From: Candidatus Bathyarchaeota archaeon | GTDB taxonomy: Archaea; Thermoproteota; Bathyarchaeia; Bathyarchaeales; Bathycorpusculaceae | Length of the DNA stretch: 64,000 nucleotides | Direction: 5' to 3' | Assembly (NCBI GenBank): GCA_903901015.1 | Contig: CAIUPH010000092.1 | Location: 1-64,000, forward strand | Part shown: positions 61,208 through 64,000 of the stretch, in pieces | Layout: every line of letters begins with the position of its first letter | How positions within the stretch are numbered: position 1 is the stretch's first letter | The notes under the pieces: model-generated | What the model was told of the DNA's origin: nothing | The model's input: the letters and a program-made list of their open reading frames with translations, nothing else | Databases searched by the model: none | Made by a program: the position numbers and the translations under genes

Positions 61208-62038
61208 TTAACTTGAAAGGTCATATCCTCGTGCTGTAACCATTTTTCCGTTGACAACTTTTGTTGCAGAGTTGCCCACGACTATGGTGGTGACCATGTC
61301 GATGTCGCAGTTGAGCATATCTTTGAGTGTAGTTACAATCGCGGTTTGACCTTCTCGTCCTGCTTGCCGAACAATTCCAACGGGCGTTTTAGGATTGATG
61401 TACTTGAGCATTATTTCGTAAGCTTTCGCCAATGGTTCGATTCGTCCCTGGCTTTGGGGGTTGTAGAGAACAATTGAGACGTCTGCTGAGGCGGCTGCTT
61501 CGAGTCTTCGCTCAATTTTTTCCCAAGGAGTCAACAGGTCACTGAGGCTGATTACTGCGAAGTCGCTCACTAATGGTGCCCCAAGGATTGCGGATGCGGC
61601 GGTTGCTGCGGTGACGCCTGGAACAATCTCAACGAGCACGGGGTTTTTGTCTTTGGCTGCAACTTCTAAAACTACGCCTGCCATGCCGTAGACGCCTGGG
61701 TCTCCGCTGCTAACCATCACGACGAGTTTGCCTTCTTTGGCTTTGTCTACTGAGGTTTGGGCGCGTTCCACTTCTTTGCCCATGGTGCCAGAAATGACTT
61801 CAGCGCCTTTTTTAACGATTGATTGAATTAATTTGATATAAGTACCATATCCAACGACGACGTCGGCGGCTTCTATTTCACTTCGAGCCTTAGGCGTTAA
61901 ATGTTCAAGGCTGCCTGGGCCGATGCCGACTACACTTATTCGCCCTCGGCTACTGCCACTGTTACCCCGTTGAGCTTGGTTTTTTTGAGTAGTAGTTTTG
62001 AGTTTTTTCCCGCTATCAGTAGTGCTGCTCGTTCGCAT
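61208..62038 (-). CDS. cbiH: Precorrin-3B/cobalt-factor III C17-methyltransferase
   Basis: The core begins I-S-V-V-G-I-G-P-G-S-L-E-H-L-T and has the tetrapyrrole methylase blocks V-V-G-Y-G-T-Y, S-S-G-D-P-G-V-Y-G and P-G-V-T-A-A-T-A-A. It contracts the corrin ring in the anaerobic cobalamin route. The only standard start is ATG 62038, 103 bp inside cbiG, which adds a 33-residue Ser/Thr/Lys/Gln-rich tail before the domain. No ATG, GTG or TTG lies nearer, so a rare start such as ATA is possible. Last gene of the visible cbi operon. Confidence 0.93.
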   Translation of the reverse strand: MRTSSTTDSGKKLKTTTQKNQAQRGNSGSSRGRISVVGIGPGSLEHLTPKARSEIEAADVVVGYGTYIKLIQSIVKKGAEVISGTMGKEVERAQTSVDKAKEGKLVVMVSSGDPGVYGMAGVVLEVAAKDKNPVLVEIVPGVTAATAASAILGAPLVSDFAVISLSDLLTPWEKIERRLEAAASADVSIVLYNPQSQGRIEPLAKAYEIMLKYINPKTPVGIVRQAGREGQTAIVTTLKDMLNCDIDMVTTIVVGNSATKVVNGKMVTARGYDLSS

Positions 62039-63021
62039 ACTCCTCCAACACCGATTTTTTCCTGAACCATCGCTGAGTCAGGGGAAAGATCTGGGTGATT
62101 TAGAGAACGAAGTGCATCGACACTTAAAAACTCAAGCGGCGCACCCAACTTTTCTACAGCGTCCACTAGGGGTTTGGAGTTTCGCTTGATATCTACCGTT
62201 GCAAAGCGATTAACGCTCAATAAGGAAATATGGAGTCGTGCCAAAGAAGCGTCCACCGCTTCAACTATGCTTTCAGTGGTTGAGTCTTTTCTTGCACCCA
62301 ACCCGACAACGATGTACTTAGTTCTTAGTATCGTGAACGGTTTAACGAATTTAGCAATCGACAAGGGCTCATGAGTTATTATTATCCCCGCGTCATAATT
62401 GTTAACGATTTCAAGTGCTTGCACACCGTTCTCGGCTTTTTTAATCTCGAAACAGCCGATTACCTCTGTTGGAACTTTAACATCGCCGACCAGTACAACG
62501 ATCAATCGGTCGCCGTTCACAATGGCAGAGTTCACTGCAACGAGGCTTTCTGGGTTTTGGATGGTTAAATGAAGGTTTTTGGCGATTTCGTCAACGCTCA
62601 TCTTGCCCGTAACGTCTGAGGCTGTGGTGATTACCGGGGTGCCGCCGATGCCTTTTGCGATTGTTCTGGCTAACTCGTTTGCGCCGCCGAAATGCCCAGA
62701 CAAGAGGCTGATGATGAATTTTCCCGTTGCATCAACACCGATTACTGCTGGATCTGTGAGTTTGCTTTCCAGAAGCGGTGCGACTGAACGGATAATTATT
62801 CCTGTTGCCATGACACCTACAAACGCATCGACGCTGCTGTAGGAGTCTTTGATGAAGTCCCCGAATTTTTTGTCCATCACCGTGACGCCGTTTTGACTGT
62901 ATTTTTTTGGCGCATAAACCGTCGAATTTAATCCAGCAGCATCTAAAACGTCTTTAATTTTCAGCGCCGTATCGACGCCCTGTCTTGTAATTGCAACAAC
63001 TGCTATGCCTTTAGCATACAT
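61936..63021 (-). CDS. cbiG: Cobalt-precorrin-5A hydrolase
   Basis: The 361-residue protein has the CbiG N-terminal (I-A-V-V-A-I-T-R-Q-G-V), central (G-V-M-A-T-G-I-I-I-R and S-G-H-F-G-G-A-N-E-L-A) and C-terminal (V-V-G-L-G-A-R-K, A-L-R-S-L-N) regions. It opens the delta-lactone and releases acetaldehyde. ATG 63021 lies 2 bp after the cbiF stop. Its 3' end overlaps cbiH by 103 bp. Confidence 0.94.
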   Translation of the reverse strand: MYAKGIAVVAITRQGVDTALKIKDVLDAAGLNSTVYAPKKYSQNGVTVMDKKFGDFIKDSYSSVDAFVGVMATGIIIRSVAPLLESKLTDPAVIGVDATGKFIISLLSGHFGGANELARTIAKGIGGTPVITTASDVTGKMSVDEIAKNLHLTIQNPESLVAVNSAIVNGDRLIVVLVGDVKVPTEVIGCFEIKKAENGVQALEIVNNYDAGIIITHEPLSIAKFVKPFTILRTKYIVVGLGARKDSTTESIVEAVDASLARLHISLLSVNRFATVDIKRNSKPLVDAVEKLGAPLEFLSVDALRSLNHPDLSPDSAMVQEKIGVGGVCERAALLIAGKNSKLLLKKTKLNGVTVAVAEGE

Positions 63022-63023
63022 TC

Positions 63024-63785
63024 CTATTCGCCTTTGCGGAACCCCGTGGTGAATTTGGGGTCATAGAGCTTAGATAAATCGTACGCTTGCGGGTCGAAGA
63101 CTTTGCCGACGAAAATCAAGGCGGTCTCAGTTATGCCTTCAGCTTTGACTTTGGCAACGATGTCTGCAAGTGTGCCTTTGACGATTTTTTGTTCAGGCCA
63201 CGTTGCCTTGTAAACCACTTGGCAGGGTGTTTCTTTGGGGTAGCCGCCTTTCTGGAGGTCCTCTACGACGCGGGCAATGTGTGGGGTGCCGAGGAAAATA
63301 ACCATCGTTGCTTGGTGAACAGCTAATTTGCGGATGCTTTCGGCTTCCGGCACTGGTGTTCTGCCTTCGGGGCGCGTGATGATGACTGTCTGGGAGATGT
63401 TTGGCAGCGTTAATTCACGGTTCAATGCTGCTGCGCCGCCTAAGAGGCAGCTGACGCCTGGAATACGGAAGTACTCTATGCCTTCTTTATCTAAGAAAGT
63501 CATCACTTCTTGGATAGCACCGTAGAAGCTTGGGTCACCGTCATGGAGACGCACTACAAGTTTATCGGCTTTGACACCTTGAGCCATGATTTTTTGGACT
63601 TCGGGCAGGCTCATTTTGGCGCTGTCATGCAGCTCTACGCCTTTCTTGCAGTATTTCAGGTATTCTGGGTTTAAGAGACTGCCAGCGTAGATGACGCTGT
63701 CGGCTTTTTCAAGCCATTTTTTGCCTTTCAACGTGATGAGTTCGGGGTCGCCTGGACCTGCACCTATGAAAACAACTTTATTCAT
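63024..63785 (-). CDS. cbiF: Cobalt-precorrin-4 C11-methyltransferase
   Basis: ATG 63785 (MNKVVFIGAGPGDPELIT) puts the S-adenosylmethionine loop G-A-G-P-G-D-P-E-L-I-T at the N-terminus as in all CbiF/CobM. Further blocks are V-R-L-H-D-G-D-P-S-F-Y-G-A and P-G-V-S-C-L-L-G-G-A-A-A-L. It overlaps the preceding cbiL by 8 bp. Confidence 0.94.
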   Translation of the reverse strand: MNKVVFIGAGPGDPELITLKGKKWLEKADSVIYAGSLLNPEYLKYCKKGVELHDSAKMSLPEVQKIMAQGVKADKLVVRLHDGDPSFYGAIQEVMTFLDKEGIEYFRIPGVSCLLGGAAALNRELTLPNISQTVIITRPEGRTPVPEAESIRKLAVHQATMVIFLGTPHIARVVEDLQKGGYPKETPCQVVYKATWPEQKIVKGTLADIVAKVKAEGITETALIFVGKVFDPQAYDLSKLYDPKFTTGFRKGE

Positions 63786-64000
63786 GTTTGGCACCATTCC
63801 CGTTTTGTTTCCAGTGAATTGGAACCTGGCTTTTCTTAACAATCGCCACTGAAAAGTAATCTTCTGTTATATCCCAGCTGGGTACATCGCTTAGTTTGCC
63901 CACGAGAACTTTCTCTTCCCACAACGTACATCGCTTGACCAAGGCGATGGTTGAGTTTTGGGTGAAACCCGCCTTCAAAAGGATTGGAAGGAACTCTTTA
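63778..64000 (-). CDS. cbiL: Cobalt-factor II C20-methyltransferase, C-terminal end (partial)
   Basis: The frame enters from the right edge (K-E-F-L-P-I-L-L-K-A-G-F) and ends at TAA 63778-63780. The pattern of a barrel-end strand A-L-V-K-R-C-T-L-W-E-E-K-V and the closing D-Y-F-S-V-A-I-V-K-K is that of CbiL/CobI. Its place just before cbiF agrees. The catalytic part lies outside the window, so another tetrapyrrole methylase such as CbiE is not fully excluded. Confidence 0.7.
   Translation of the reverse strand, partial: KEFLPILLKAGFTQNSTIALVKRCTLWEEKVLVGKLSDVPSWDITEDYFSVAIVKKSQVPIHWKQNGNGAKHE

Noticed and set aside
1-64000. CRISPR array, replication origin (Cdc6/ORB) or provirus
   Set aside because: No regularly spaced repeats, no Cdc6 gene or ORB-like repeats, and no capsid, integrase or terminase genes were seen.

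Overview
This window is archaeal chromosome. The evidence is an EF-2-type translocase, an archaeal-type S10 protein, an SRP RNA, a tRNA-Leu with a splicing-type intron next to the anticodon, Mre11/Rad50, AN1 zinc-finger and OB-fold proteins, TATA-box promoters without bacterial -35/-10 elements, and frequent TTG/GTG starts behind purine-rich ribosome binding sites. Tungsten-type aldehyde ferredoxin oxidoreductases with polyferredoxins and the cobalt-early (anaerobic) cobalamin pathway point to an anaerobe. An emp24/GOLD-like membrane protein, Yip1-like proteins, PT-rich surface proteins and a bacterial-type UvrABC set fit a Bathyarchaeia-like (MCG) archaeon. That assignment is inference from gene content.

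Layout. 1-7 kb: a HIT-family gene cut short by what looks like the end of an IS1-type element, a MetE-like methyltransferase, a slipin/NfeD membrane pair, a cytosolic HtrA-like protease with a tiny Pro-rich ORF behind it, a lipocalin, a GOLD-like membrane protein and a degenerate protein-kinase-fold protein. 7-14 kb: a GT39 glycosyltransferase, an EF-2 homologue without a diphthamide histidine, an OGG-type DNA glycosylase, tRNA-CAT and an ABC-2 exporter. 14-22 kb: a frameshifted cysteine hydrolase, an M24 peptidase, then two paralogous AOR + polyferredoxin operons with the same 16-bp promoter block. Between these operons lie a decayed surface-protein gene and a MoaD-like sulfur carrier. 22-29 kb: UppP, PepF, VapBC, tRNA-Leu, an orphan DNA methyltransferase, a Yip1-like membrane protein, an OB-fold protein and a heme membrane protein. 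29.7-36.2 kb: uvrB, uvrA, uvrC. 36-38.6 kb: small genes, tRNA-Lys, a TrmO remnant and CutA.

38.6-44.5 kb is a tightly overlapping trpEGDCBA operon. It lacks trpF, has GTAC-centred TRP-box-like operators upstream, and has an indel at the start of trpE. It is followed by SRP RNA (44.6-44.9 kb), a divergent MFS exporter/TetR pair, zinc-ribbon and flavodoxin genes, S10, an AN1-M50 membrane protease, a second VapBC and a PQQ-propeller surface protein. 52.6-55.9 kb is mre11-rad50. 56.8-60.5 kb holds a winged-helix regulator divergent from cbiMQO with a perfect palindrome between them. A third VapBC separates this cobalt importer from cbiL-cbiF-cbiG-cbiH at the right edge, so cobalt uptake and corrin ring synthesis sit side by side.

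At least three genes (the cysteine hydrolase, the surface protein and trpE) need a frame change to read through. Two of those sites are in short homopolymers, so sequencing error and true gene decay must both be considered.
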